The notes under the pieces: model-generated
What the model was told of the DNA's origin: nothing
Database searches by the model: none
The model's input: the letters and a program-made list of their open reading frames with translations, nothing else
In this document: positions 7,533 to 14,519 of the stretch, one piece after another
Layout of the letters: each line of letters begins with the position of its first letter
Position numbering within the stretch: position 1 is the stretch's first letter
Assembly (NCBI GenBank): GCA_964521525.1
Contig: CAZFTD010000086.1
Coordinates: 1-14,519, forward strand
Direction: 5' to 3'
DNA: 14,519 nucleotides
DNA from: CALEUX01 sp964521525
Lineage (GTDB): Bacteria > Bacteroidota > Bacteroidia > Bacteroidales > Marinilabiliaceae
Made by a program: the position numbers and the translations under genes

Positions 7533-7534
7533 GT

Positions 7535-8875
7535 ATGAGTGTTGAGATTGTTGTTTTAGGAGCAGGCGAAAGCGGTGTGGGCGCAGCATTACTGGCCCAG
7601 GCAAAAGGGTTTGCCGTTTTTGTGTCTGATTTGGGAACCATTCAGCCTCGTTTTCGAGATGAGCTGGAAGCTAATCATATCCCTTTTGAAGAAGGAAAAC
7701 ACTCTCACGAACGTATTCTCAATGCCCATGAAGTTATTAAAAGTCCCGGAATTCCCGATAAAGCCCCTCTGGTTAAAGCATTGAAAGAGAAGGGTATTCC
7801 TGTAATTTCCGAGATAGAATTTGCGGGGCGGTATTCCAAAGCTTTTATGATAGGAATAACCGGAAGCAATGGCAAAACCACAACTACATTATGGACGCAC
7901 CATATTCTTAGCAATGCAGGTAAAGACGCTGTACTGGCAGGCAATGTGGGTACAAGTCTGGCCCGAACATTGGTGCAACGCGATCCGGAAATGGTAGTGC
8001 TCGAACTTAGTAGTTTTCAGCTCGATGGCATGGAGAAATTCCGATGCAACGTTGGCATCCTTACCAATATCACTCCCGACCATCTCGACCGGTACGATTA
8101 TGTATTTCAGAATTACATCAACTCGAAATTCAGAATTGTGCAAAATCAAACTCCTGACGATGCTTTTATATACAGTAACGACGATCCGGTAATTCAGGAG
8201 AATATAGGAAAGTTTACCATCAATTCAGAACACTGTCCATTCTCAATAAACCAAAATGGAATGGCTATGGTTAATGGTAACCAGCTGATTATTAAAGTAG
8301 GTTATACCACATTGGAAATGCCATTAGACCATATTTCTCTAAAAGGGAAGCACAATCTTTATAACGCAATGGCCGCTGGTATGGCAGCTTTAATTGCTGG
8401 TGCCTCTGTTGAAAACGTTATTAAAGGGTTGTCGTCATTTGCCGGAGTTGAGCATCGTTTAGAACCAGCCGGCTTTGTAAACGGTGTTGAGTACATCAAC
8501 GATTCTAAAGCTACCAATGTTAATTCGGCATGGTTTGCACTCGATAGTATGACCAAACCTGTGGTTTGGATTGCAGGCGGAACAGATAAGGGAAATGATT
8601 ACAGCGAATTATACAGTTTGGTAACCGACAAAGTGAAAGCTTTAATCTGTTTGGGGGTCGATAACTCTAAACTTATCCAAAGCTTTAATGGTAAGGTGGG
8701 CATTATAAAAGAAGCCCGTAGTATGGACGAAGCCATTCAATTGGCTGATAAAATGGCAGTTTCGGGCGATGTGGTGTTATTATCGCCGGCTTGTGCAAGT
8801 TTCGATTTGTTCAATAATTTTGAGCACAGGGGAAAACTATTTAAAGAGCATGTGGCAAAGCTGGCAAATCAATAA
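7535..8875 (+). CDS. murD: UDP-N-acetylmuramoylalanine--D-glutamate ligase MurD
   Basis: This 446-residue cytoplasmic ligase adds D-glutamate to UDP-MurNAc-L-Ala using ATP. The N-terminal Rossmann-type start VVLGAGESGVGAALLA (residues 6-21) binds the UDP substrate, and SPGIP follows at 70-74. The ATP loop is GSNGKTT (110-116), with AGNVGTSL (135-142), ELSSFQLD (157-164) and TNITPDHLDRY (177-187) in the central domain. Later motifs are KGKHNLYNAMAA, VEHRLE and NDSKATN, then GGTDKGNDY in the C-terminal domain. The frame extends upstream into mraY, but the ATG at 7535, two bases after the mraY stop, gives the normal N-terminus. Translation is probably coupled to mraY. Confidence 0.97.
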   Translation: MSVEIVVLGAGESGVGAALLAQAKGFAVFVSDLGTIQPRFRDELEANHIPFEEGKHSHERILNAHEVIKSPGIPDKAPLVKALKEKGIPVISEIEFAGRYSKAFMIGITGSNGKTTTTLWTHHILSNAGKDAVLAGNVGTSLARTLVQRDPEMVVLELSSFQLDGMEKFRCNVGILTNITPDHLDRYDYVFQNYINSKFRIVQNQTPDDAFIYSNDDPVIQENIGKFTINSEHCPFSINQNGMAMVNGNQLIIKVGYTTLEMPLDHISLKGKHNLYNAMAAGMAALIAGASVENVIKGLSSFAGVEHRLEPAGFVNGVEYINDSKATNVNSAWFALDSMTKPVVWIAGGTDKGNDYSELYSLVTDKVKALICLGVDNSKLIQSFNGKVGIIKEARSMDEAIQLADKMAVSGDVVLLSPACASFDLFNNFEHRGKLFKEHVAKLANQ

Positions 8876-8884
8876 AAGTATAGA

Positions 8885-8891
8885 AGAGGAG
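8885..8891 (+). promoter_or_regulatory. Ribosome binding site of ftsW
   Basis: AGAGGAG at 8885-8891 lies 8 bases before the ATG at 8900, in the 24-base gap after murD. It is one of the few strong Shine-Dalgarno sequences in this run. Confidence 0.7.
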
Positions 8892-8899
8892 TGTAAAGC

Positions 8900-10087
8900 A
8901 TGGTGAATCTGATAAAAAAATATGCTAAGGGCGATCCGGTTATTTGGGGAATAATAGTTGTATTATCCATTGCATCTTTGTTGGCTGTTTACAGTGCCAC
9001 CGGAACATTGGCCTACAAATACCAGGGTGGGAATACTTCGTATTATATGTTTAAGCAGTTGTTCTCGCTGGGATTTGGGTTTGCACTCATTATGGTTATT
9101 CTTAACATGCCTTATCGTCTTTTCTCTAAATATGCCATAATCGGGTTGTATGCTTCAATCATTTTGTTGGGTGTGACTTTAATGTCAGGGGTTAATCTCA
9201 ACATGGCATCGCGATGGTTAACCATACCAATTCTGGGTGTAACATTCCAGCCATCCGAAATGGCTAAGCTGGCTTTAATAATTTATACTGCCAGAGTTCT
9301 GGCTCAGTTTCAAAAAGAAGGAGAACCAGCTACGGCTGCATTTCGTCCGGTTATTTTTCATGCTTTAATTGTGGTGGCTCTCATTTTTAGGGAAAATTTA
9401 TCAACCGCCATGTTGCTCATGTCAGTTATTATAGCCATGATGTACATTGGGCGTGTTCCATTTAAATACCTTGGTGGTACAGGTTTGATTATTTTGGCGT
9501 TAGTGGCAGGGTTTATGTTTATGGCATCAAAAGTTGATTTTTTACCAAGGGCAAAAACCTGGGCTGCCCGGGTTGAGAATTACTTCTCGCCCGAAGGAGC
9601 AGAAAAAGGTTCATCATACCAGGCCGATAGGGCTAAAATTGCCATCGCTTCGGGAGGTATTTTTGGAAAAGGACCGGGCAACAGCGTTCAGCGTAATTTT
9701 ATTCCGCATCCATACAGCGACTTTATTTATGCCATTATTGCCGAAGAATTTGGATTTGTTGGCGCAATGGTAATTTTGTTATGTTATTTATTCCTTTTGG
9801 GAAGGATAGGAGTTTTGGTTGCGGCAAGCAATCGTACTTTCCCGGCCTTTCTTGCATTGGGGCTTGGATTGATGTTGGTTTCGCAGGCTTTTGTAAACAT
9901 GGGAGTTGCTGTGGGTATATTTCCTGTTACAGGCCAGCCTCTGCCTATGGTAAGTATGGGTACAACTTCTGTACTTTTTACCTGTGTGGCGTTTGGGGCT
10001 ATTTTAAGTGTTAGCCGCCAGAATATGGAAGACCGATTGAACGAAAAGTCAAAGGGGAAACCTGCAAATCAGGAAATAGAAGAGTAA
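8900..10087 (+). CDS. ftsW: Septal peptidoglycan glycosyltransferase FtsW (SEDS family)
   Basis: This 395-residue protein with many hydrophobic segments belongs to the SEDS family (FtsW/RodA/SpoVE), which polymerises lipid II into glycan strands. Recognisable blocks are VYSATGTLA (30-38), SRWLTIPILGVTFQPSEMAKLAL (104-126), the loop GKGPGNSVQRNFIPHPYSDFIYAIIAEEFG (256-285) with the conserved Asp274, and QPLPMVSMGTTSVLFTCVAFG near the end. The surrounding division genes make FtsW, rather than the elongation protein RodA, the right name; it acts with the FtsI encoded upstream. The charged C-terminal tail is short and cytoplasmic. The gene follows murD by 24 bases. Confidence 0.95.
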   Translation: MVNLIKKYAKGDPVIWGIIVVLSIASLLAVYSATGTLAYKYQGGNTSYYMFKQLFSLGFGFALIMVILNMPYRLFSKYAIIGLYASIILLGVTLMSGVNLNMASRWLTIPILGVTFQPSEMAKLALIIYTARVLAQFQKEGEPATAAFRPVIFHALIVVALIFRENLSTAMLLMSVIIAMMYIGRVPFKYLGGTGLIILALVAGFMFMASKVDFLPRAKTWAARVENYFSPEGAEKGSSYQADRAKIAIASGGIFGKGPGNSVQRNFIPHPYSDFIYAIIAEEFGFVGAMVILLCYLFLLGRIGVLVAASNRTFPAFLALGLGLMLVSQAFVNMGVAVGIFPVTGQPLPMVSMGTTSVLFTCVAFGAILSVSRQNMEDRLNEKSKGKPANQEIEE

Positions 10088-10112
10088 TTGGTATTTATTT
10101 AAATTATATATT

Positions 10113-11216
10113 GTGAGTAAGGCAGTTAAGGTAATAATAAGCGGTGGTGGTACGGGTGGGCATATTTTCCCGGCTATTTCCATTGCTGATGCACTCAAAA
10201 GGTTAAATCCTGATGTTGAGATATTATTCGTAGGCGCCCTCGGAAAAATGGAAATGGAGCGGGTGCCTGCAGCAGGTTACAATATTGTTGGGTTGCCAGT
10301 TGCCGGTTTTCAGCGACGTCTTACCTTAAAAAATATTACTTTCTTTTTTAAACTGGCTTCCAGTATTATTAAAGCTAAACGGGTTCTCAAACAATTTAAA
10401 CCCGATGTAGTTGTTGGAGTTGGAGGCTATGCTAGTGGTCCGGTACTCAGGGCAGCATCTTCCAAAGGCATTCCAACACTTTTACAGGAGCAGAATGGTT
10501 TTCCCGGAATTACCAATCGTTTGCTGGCCAAAAAAGCGTCAGCAATTTGTGTGGCATACCCCGGCATGGAACGCTTTTTTGAAGCTTCAAAAATTGAATT
10601 TACCGGAAATCCGGTTCGTCATTCTTTAATAAATGCAATTGACAAGGAGGAGGCATACCGTCATTTTGATCTGAATCACGGAATGAAAACGCTGCTGGTA
10701 GTTGGTGGCAGTTTGGGTGCCCGAAGCATCAATGAGGGGATGCTTAACAAACTTGATATGCTTACCGATAAAAATGTGCAGGTTATTTGGCAAACCGGAA
10801 AGAATTATTTTAACGACATTAGTCAATCGCCTAAAGTTTTAGCGAATAAAAATATTAAGATAATGCCTTTTGTTCAGCGAATGGATTTGGCTTATGGAAT
10901 TGCCGATGTGGTTATTTCACGTGCAGGAGCAGGTACCATTAGCGAATTGGCGTTACTCGGAAAGGCTGTTGTTCTGGTTCCATCTCCCAATGTATCGGAA
11001 GACCACCAAACAAAAAATGCCATGGCGTTGGTGGAACGCAATGCCGCTGTTTTGGTTAAAGATGCCGATAGTAAGGAACAACTTTTGCCGGAGGCTTTAA
11101 ATATGCTTGGAAACGAATCAATGCTTAAAGAGCTTCAAAAAAATATTAAAGAATTTGCACGCCCGGGAGCCGATGAAGATATAGCCCGCCGGGTGCTTCA
11201 ACTGGCCAATAAATAA
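10113..11216 (+). CDS. murG: UDP-N-acetylglucosamine--lipid I N-acetylglucosaminyltransferase MurG
   Basis: This 367-residue GT28-family enzyme sits on the inner face of the membrane and adds GlcNAc to lipid I, giving lipid II. The first glycine-rich loop GGGTGGHIFPA is at residues 11-21, followed by GVGGYASGPVLRAA and LLQEQNGFPGITNRLLAK in the N-terminal acceptor domain. The C-terminal donor domain has GGSLGARSIN (198-207) and SRAGAGTISELALLGKAVVLVP (from 269) with Glu278 in the UDP-GlcNAc site, then EDHQTKNA. The start codon is GTG at 10113; it gives the expected N-terminus MSKAVKVIISGGGTGGH, and no ATG is available before the first motif. It lies 25 bases after ftsW. Confidence 0.96.
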   Translation: MSKAVKVIISGGGTGGHIFPAISIADALKRLNPDVEILFVGALGKMEMERVPAAGYNIVGLPVAGFQRRLTLKNITFFFKLASSIIKAKRVLKQFKPDVVVGVGGYASGPVLRAASSKGIPTLLQEQNGFPGITNRLLAKKASAICVAYPGMERFFEASKIEFTGNPVRHSLINAIDKEEAYRHFDLNHGMKTLLVVGGSLGARSINEGMLNKLDMLTDKNVQVIWQTGKNYFNDISQSPKVLANKNIKIMPFVQRMDLAYGIADVVISRAGAGTISELALLGKAVVLVPSPNVSEDHQTKNAMALVERNAAVLVKDADSKEQLLPEALNMLGNESMLKELQKNIKEFARPGADEDIARRVLQLANK

Positions 11217-11232
11217 AACATATCAGAATAGT

Positions 11233-12624
11233 ATGAGGGCTTTTGAAAATATTAAACAGGTCTATTTTGTAGGTATTGGTGGCATTGGAATGAGTGCGCT
11301 GGCCCGCTACTTTTTTCTGAAGGGGATGGCTGTTGGGGGCTACGACAAAACACCATCGGTAATCACAGATGCTTTGCAATCCGAAGGCATTCCTGTTGTG
11401 TTTTCTGATGAATTAAATCAGGTGGAACGCCAATTTTTAAATCAGGAAAGCACTTTAATTGTTTACACCCCGGCTGTTGAGGCTACTCACAAACAATTGG
11501 TGTTTTTCCGGCAGCAAAATTTTCAGGTATTAAAGCGGTCGCAGGTACTTGGTTTAATTACTTCGGGGTCGAATGCTGTCTGCGTAGCCGGTACTCATGG
11601 TAAAACAACCATTTCTACACTCACCACGCACTTGTTTACTCAAAGTAAATTAGGATGTACCGCTTTTTTGGGCGGCATCTCAAAAAATTACAACACCAAT
11701 TTTCTTTGGAATGGGAAATCACCATTTACTGTACTCGAGGCCGACGAGTTCGATCGTTCGTTTTTAACACTTAGCCCGCATACTGCCTTAATTTCTTCAG
11801 TTGATTCCGACCATTTGGATATTTATGGAAACCGTGAAAGCCTTTTAGATGCTTTTCAGGCCTTTGGAAATAAAGTAGTTGAGGGTGGCAATCTGATTGT
11901 AAAGAAAGGATTGCCTGTAAATTGGAATTTGAACCGGAGCGTAAGGGTGTATACCTATGCTTTAACCGAAACAGCCGATTTTTACGCAACCGATATTGAA
12001 ATAGTTGATAATCTGTACCGTTTTAAGTTGGTAACTCCTAATGGTCTTATCGCTGATTTAAAAATGGGGATTCCCGGGTTGCTGAATGTTGAAAACGCAG
12101 TGGCCGCATCGGCACTGGCCTTGTTAAATGGAGTGTCTCCAGATGAAATTCGGATGGCTTTGCCTTTGTTTTCTGGTATTTCACGCAGGTTCGATGTGCA
12201 CATCAATACACCTGGTCTGGTTTATATCGACGATTATGCGCATCATCCCGAGGAAATAAAGGCTACTCTGCGCAGTGTACGGGCACTTTATCCAAATTAT
12301 AAAATCACAGGTATTTTTCAACCGCACCTGTATACCCGAACGCGTGATTTTGTTGAAGGTTTTGGTGAGTCTTTGAGTGAGCTCGATGAATTATTGCTGA
12401 TGGATATATATCCTGCCCGCGAATTGCCCATCGAAGGGGTTACTTCAGAAATAATTCTGAAGGAGGTTAAAAACATTCCTGCCCGCATATGTAGCAGAAA
12501 TGAGCTGACAGAATTATTGGTTTTTAACCCTCCGCAGGTAGTGATTTCAATGGGTGCAGGTGATATTGATCGTGAAGTTGAGAAAATTAAAATTAAGCTG
12601 ACTTCATTCCTCAACAAATTATAG
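11233..12624 (+). CDS. murC: UDP-N-acetylmuramate--L-alanine ligase MurC
   Basis: This 463-residue cytoplasmic ligase adds the first amino acid, L-alanine, to UDP-MurNAc. The N-terminal motif VGIGGIGMSALA (13-24) is diagnostic for MurC/Mpl. The ATP loop is GTHGKTT (120-126), with EADEFDRSFL (169-178) and SVDSDHLDIYG (189-199) in the central domain and YIDDYAHHPEEIKATL (around 331-346) and QPHLYTRT at the C-terminal junction. Mpl, the recycling ligase, shares some motifs, but the position between murG and ftsQ and the AGTHGKTT form favour MurC. It starts 16 bases after murG. The reading order murG-murC-ftsQ is the usual dcw order without murB and ddl. Confidence 0.95.
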   Translation: MRAFENIKQVYFVGIGGIGMSALARYFFLKGMAVGGYDKTPSVITDALQSEGIPVVFSDELNQVERQFLNQESTLIVYTPAVEATHKQLVFFRQQNFQVLKRSQVLGLITSGSNAVCVAGTHGKTTISTLTTHLFTQSKLGCTAFLGGISKNYNTNFLWNGKSPFTVLEADEFDRSFLTLSPHTALISSVDSDHLDIYGNRESLLDAFQAFGNKVVEGGNLIVKKGLPVNWNLNRSVRVYTYALTETADFYATDIEIVDNLYRFKLVTPNGLIADLKMGIPGLLNVENAVAASALALLNGVSPDEIRMALPLFSGISRRFDVHINTPGLVYIDDYAHHPEEIKATLRSVRALYPNYKITGIFQPHLYTRTRDFVEGFGESLSELDELLLMDIYPARELPIEGVTSEIILKEVKNIPARICSRNELTELLVFNPPQVVISMGAGDIDREVEKIKIKLTSFLNKL

Positions 12625-12645
12625 CTGTTCAAAAAAGGTTTGAAG

Positions 12646-12703
12646 TTGTTAATAAATAATAGAATATTAGTTTGAAACAGAAAGTTTAAAAAAGTTATCT
12701 TTA
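12646..12703 (+). promoter_or_regulatory. Possible internal promoter(s) before ftsQ
   Basis: The 107-base murC-ftsQ gap (12625-12731) is the longest inside the gene run. It contains two near-matches to Bacteroidota promoters: TTG at 12646-12648 with TTAGTTTG at 12667-12674 (18 bases between), and TTTG at 12671-12674 with TATCTTTA at 12696-12703 (21 bases between). Each -7 box has one mismatch to TAnnTTTG. AT-rich DNA gives such matches by chance, so this is tentative. No terminator-like hairpin with a T run is visible in the gap. Confidence 0.3.
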
Positions 12704-12724
12704 AACGGGAAAGTGAAGTTTTTT

Positions 12725-12729
12725 AGGAG
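12725..12729 (+). promoter_or_regulatory. Ribosome-binding-site-like AGGAG before ftsQ
   Basis: AGGAG at 12725-12729 precedes the ATG at 12732 by only 2 bases, closer than the usual 5-9. The next in-frame ATG lies inside the membrane segment, so 12732 is still the likely start. Confidence 0.4.
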
Positions 12730-12731
12730 TT

Positions 12732-13457
12732 ATGAAAAGAGTTGTTAATATATTGAAATGGAGCTTGTTGCTGATTTACTTTCCGGTAATGATGGCCTTT
12801 GTTTCGTTTAAAAACAATTCGTTGGTTTGTTCAGGAGTAGTGGTTACAGTAACCGATAGTTTAACAACAAACTTTGTTTCAGGCTCCGAAATTCGAAAAT
12901 TGGTTTTATCACGCTTCCCTGAATTGTTGGGCTCTCCGATTCGGGATATTGATTATGAGGCTATTGAGGCTTCTGTTGAAAAGCATCCGGCCATTCGTTC
13001 ATGTCAGGTATTCAACAATGCTTATGGCATTGTTAATGTTAAAATTAAACAACATGAACCAATAATGCGGGTTTTTAGCGGAAACAGTTCTTTTTATCTT
13101 GATGAGAATGGTGTTCAGATTCCTGTTTCCGGAAGGTTCAGTGCACGGGTAATTGTTGTTAATGGCAACATTCCCAAGGATAAGGAGGATTTATTGACTT
13201 TAGTGCGCTTTATAAGGGATAATTCATTTTGGGATGCCCAGATTCAGCAAATCTATATAAGGCGTAATAACGATTACATTCTGGTACCAAGGGTAGGTGA
13301 ACATCTTATTTTACTGGGCAGCAGCGAAAGGCTCGAAGAAAAAATGAACAACCTGATGTCGCTCTACCACGAACTTGATCCAAAAGAGTGGAATAATTAT
13401 AAAAGTATTAACTTGAAATTTAAAAATCAGGTTATTTGCTCAAAGAGCAGTTTGTGA
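12732..13457 (+). CDS. ftsQ: Cell division protein FtsQ/DivIB
   Basis: This 241-residue protein has FtsQ topology: a very short cytoplasmic N-terminus, one membrane segment at about 8-26 (LKWSLLLIYFPVMMAFVSF), then a periplasmic part. Residues about 34-108 fit a POTRA domain, ending in the typical stretch VEKHPAIRSCQVFNNAYGIVNVKIKQHEPIMRVF, where a strand describing the joining of two sites is followed by the QxxP-like turn. The downstream FtsQ domain includes YLDENGVQIPVSGRF (122-136). FtsQ binds FtsL and regulates septal synthesis. It lacks the long C-terminal part of E. coli FtsQ, which is common in this phylum. Position between murC and ftsA supports the call. It ends 42 bases before ftsA. 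Confidence 0.9.
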   Translation: MKRVVNILKWSLLLIYFPVMMAFVSFKNNSLVCSGVVVTVTDSLTTNFVSGSEIRKLVLSRFPELLGSPIRDIDYEAIEASVEKHPAIRSCQVFNNAYGIVNVKIKQHEPIMRVFSGNSSFYLDENGVQIPVSGRFSARVIVVNGNIPKDKEDLLTLVRFIRDNSFWDAQIQQIYIRRNNDYILVPRVGEHLILLGSSERLEEKMNNLMSLYHELDPKEWNNYKSINLKFKNQVICSKSSL

Positions 13458-13499
13458 AATTGAAATTGGTTAAAGATCTGATATAAACAAATTAGCAAC

Positions 13500-14519
13500 A
13501 TGATCCAGGAGTCCAAACTAATTGGTGCAATTGATATTGGAACAACAAAGGTGGTGGCTGTTGTAGGCAGAAAATATGCCCATGGGCATATTGAGGTATT
13601 GGGAGTTGAAAAGGCTTTATCTACCGGCGTAAAGCGCGGTGTTATTCTTAATATCGAAGAAACTGTTAGCGCTATTCGCAAAGCTGTTTCTGCCCTCGAA
13701 AGCCGTTTAAAGATTACCATGCCCGATGTATATGTGGGTATGGCCGGATATTCTATGAAAAGTCTGACTAATCGTTGCTATAAATTCATCGACCCAAACG
13801 AGGAAATTACCTCATTCGATCTTGACCAGTTATTACGTGATAGCCACAGAATTGCCCTGGATGCCAGCGAAAAAGTAATTCATGTTATTCCGCAGGATTA
13901 TAGTGTTGACCACGAAATGGGAGAGAAAAACCCCATAGGCATGTCAGGTCACCGCCTCGAAGGAAATTTTCATGTGGTGATTGGACGTATGGCCTCCATT
14001 AAAAACATTGAGAAATGTATTCACAGGGCAGGCTTAACGCTTGCAGGCGTTATATTGGAATCACTGGCATCGGCCCACGCTGTTTTAACCGAAGAGGAAC
14101 GTGAAGCAGGTGTGGTAATGGTTGATATTGGCGGAGGTACCACCGATTTGGCTCTTTTCCACGATGGTATTATCAGGCATACTGCTGTTATTCCTTTCGG
14201 TGGAAATGTTGTTACCAACGACATTAAAGAAGGGTGCTCGGTCTTGTTTAAACAAGCTGAAGCCCTAAAGGTACAGTTTGGTTCGGCCATGGGGAATATG
14301 GCCCGTGAAGATATGGTTGTATCAATACCTGGAATTCCGGGTTGGGAGCCCAAAGAAATATCATTTCGCAATCTGGCTTGCATTATCCAGGCACGAATGG
14401 AAGAAATTATTGATTATGTTGCCCACCATATAGAGGCATCCGGTTTTTACGATAAACTGGGCGCAGGAATTGTAGTTACAGGTGGAGGTGCACTGCTTAA
14501 AAATATAGCTTCTTTAATT
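13500..14519 (+). CDS. ftsA: Cell division protein FtsA, 3' end outside window
   Basis: An open frame of 340 codons runs from the ATG at 13500 to the window edge with no stop, so the C-terminal part and the membrane-binding amphipathic helix are not seen. FtsA is an actin-like ATPase that tethers FtsZ to the membrane and recruits later division proteins. The phosphate-1 motif is GAIDIGTTKVVAVVG (residues 9-23), the phosphate-2 motif MVDIGGGTTDLALF (207-220), and the adenosine motif VVTGGGALL (325-333). Residues about 80-165 correspond to the 1C subdomain that replaces actin subdomain 1B and separates FtsA from MreB and DnaK. The start gives a normal N-terminus (MIQESKLIGAIDIG). ftsZ is expected just beyond the right edge. 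Confidence 0.96.
   Translation, partial: MIQESKLIGAIDIGTTKVVAVVGRKYAHGHIEVLGVEKALSTGVKRGVILNIEETVSAIRKAVSALESRLKITMPDVYVGMAGYSMKSLTNRCYKFIDPNEEITSFDLDQLLRDSHRIALDASEKVIHVIPQDYSVDHEMGEKNPIGMSGHRLEGNFHVVIGRMASIKNIEKCIHRAGLTLAGVILESLASAHAVLTEEEREAGVVMVDIGGGTTDLALFHDGIIRHTAVIPFGGNVVTNDIKEGCSVLFKQAEALKVQFGSAMGNMAREDMVVSIPGIPGWEPKEISFRNLACIIQARMEEIIDYVAHHIEASGFYDKLGAGIVVTGGGALLKNIASLI

Noticed and set aside
7475..7534. Upstream start for murD inside mraY
   Set aside because: The ATG at 7535 directly precedes the Rossmann motif at the usual distance and lies 2 bases after the mraY stop.
14021..14383. Minus-strand 120-codon open frame
   Set aside because: It is antisense to ftsA, whose plus-strand frame has all nucleotide-binding motifs and no stop.

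Overview
This window is most of a division and cell wall (dcw) cluster from a member of the Bacteroidota. Three things point to that phylum. FtsI is long and ends in a PASTA domain. The FtsL-like protein is of the type seen in that phylum. The promoter-like boxes match the Bacteroidota -7 consensus TAnnTTTG rather than a classic -10 box. Protein character suggests Bacteroidales/Marinilabiliales-like bacteria, but I cannot fix the genus by eye. No mobile element, RNA gene, CRISPR array or pseudogene is visible, and the region looks like ordinary vertically inherited chromosome.

Layout. Bases 1-615 hold the 5' part of a minus-strand lysophospholipid acyltransferase gene that runs off the left edge. 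Bases 616-891 are a divergent intergenic region. It has a candidate promoter on each strand and, in front of mraZ, four 10-bp direct repeats that look like the MraZ operator. From 892 to the right edge, twelve genes run on the plus strand with short gaps: mraZ, rsmH, ftsL-like, ftsI, murE, mraY, murD, ftsW, murG, murC, ftsQ and ftsA (cut by the window end). The only gap over 100 bases within the run is murC-ftsQ (107 bases), which carries possible internal promoter boxes. No non-coding stretch exceeds 300 bases.

How the genes work together. MurC, MurD and MurE add L-Ala, D-Glu and (from the DNPR motif) meso-diaminopimelate to UDP-MurNAc. MraY moves the muropeptide to undecaprenyl phosphate to give lipid I, and MurG adds GlcNAc to give lipid II. 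FtsW polymerises lipid II and FtsI cross-links it at the septum. The FtsL-like protein and FtsQ are scaffold and regulatory parts of the divisome, and FtsA anchors FtsZ to the membrane. RsmH methylates 16S rRNA, and MraZ probably represses the operon through the repeats upstream of it. murF, ddl and murB are absent from the run and must lie elsewhere.

I found no undescribed system. The most interesting element is the MraZ operator-like repeat array. Gene calls rest on conserved motifs read by eye; promoter and operator calls are pattern matches without experimental support.
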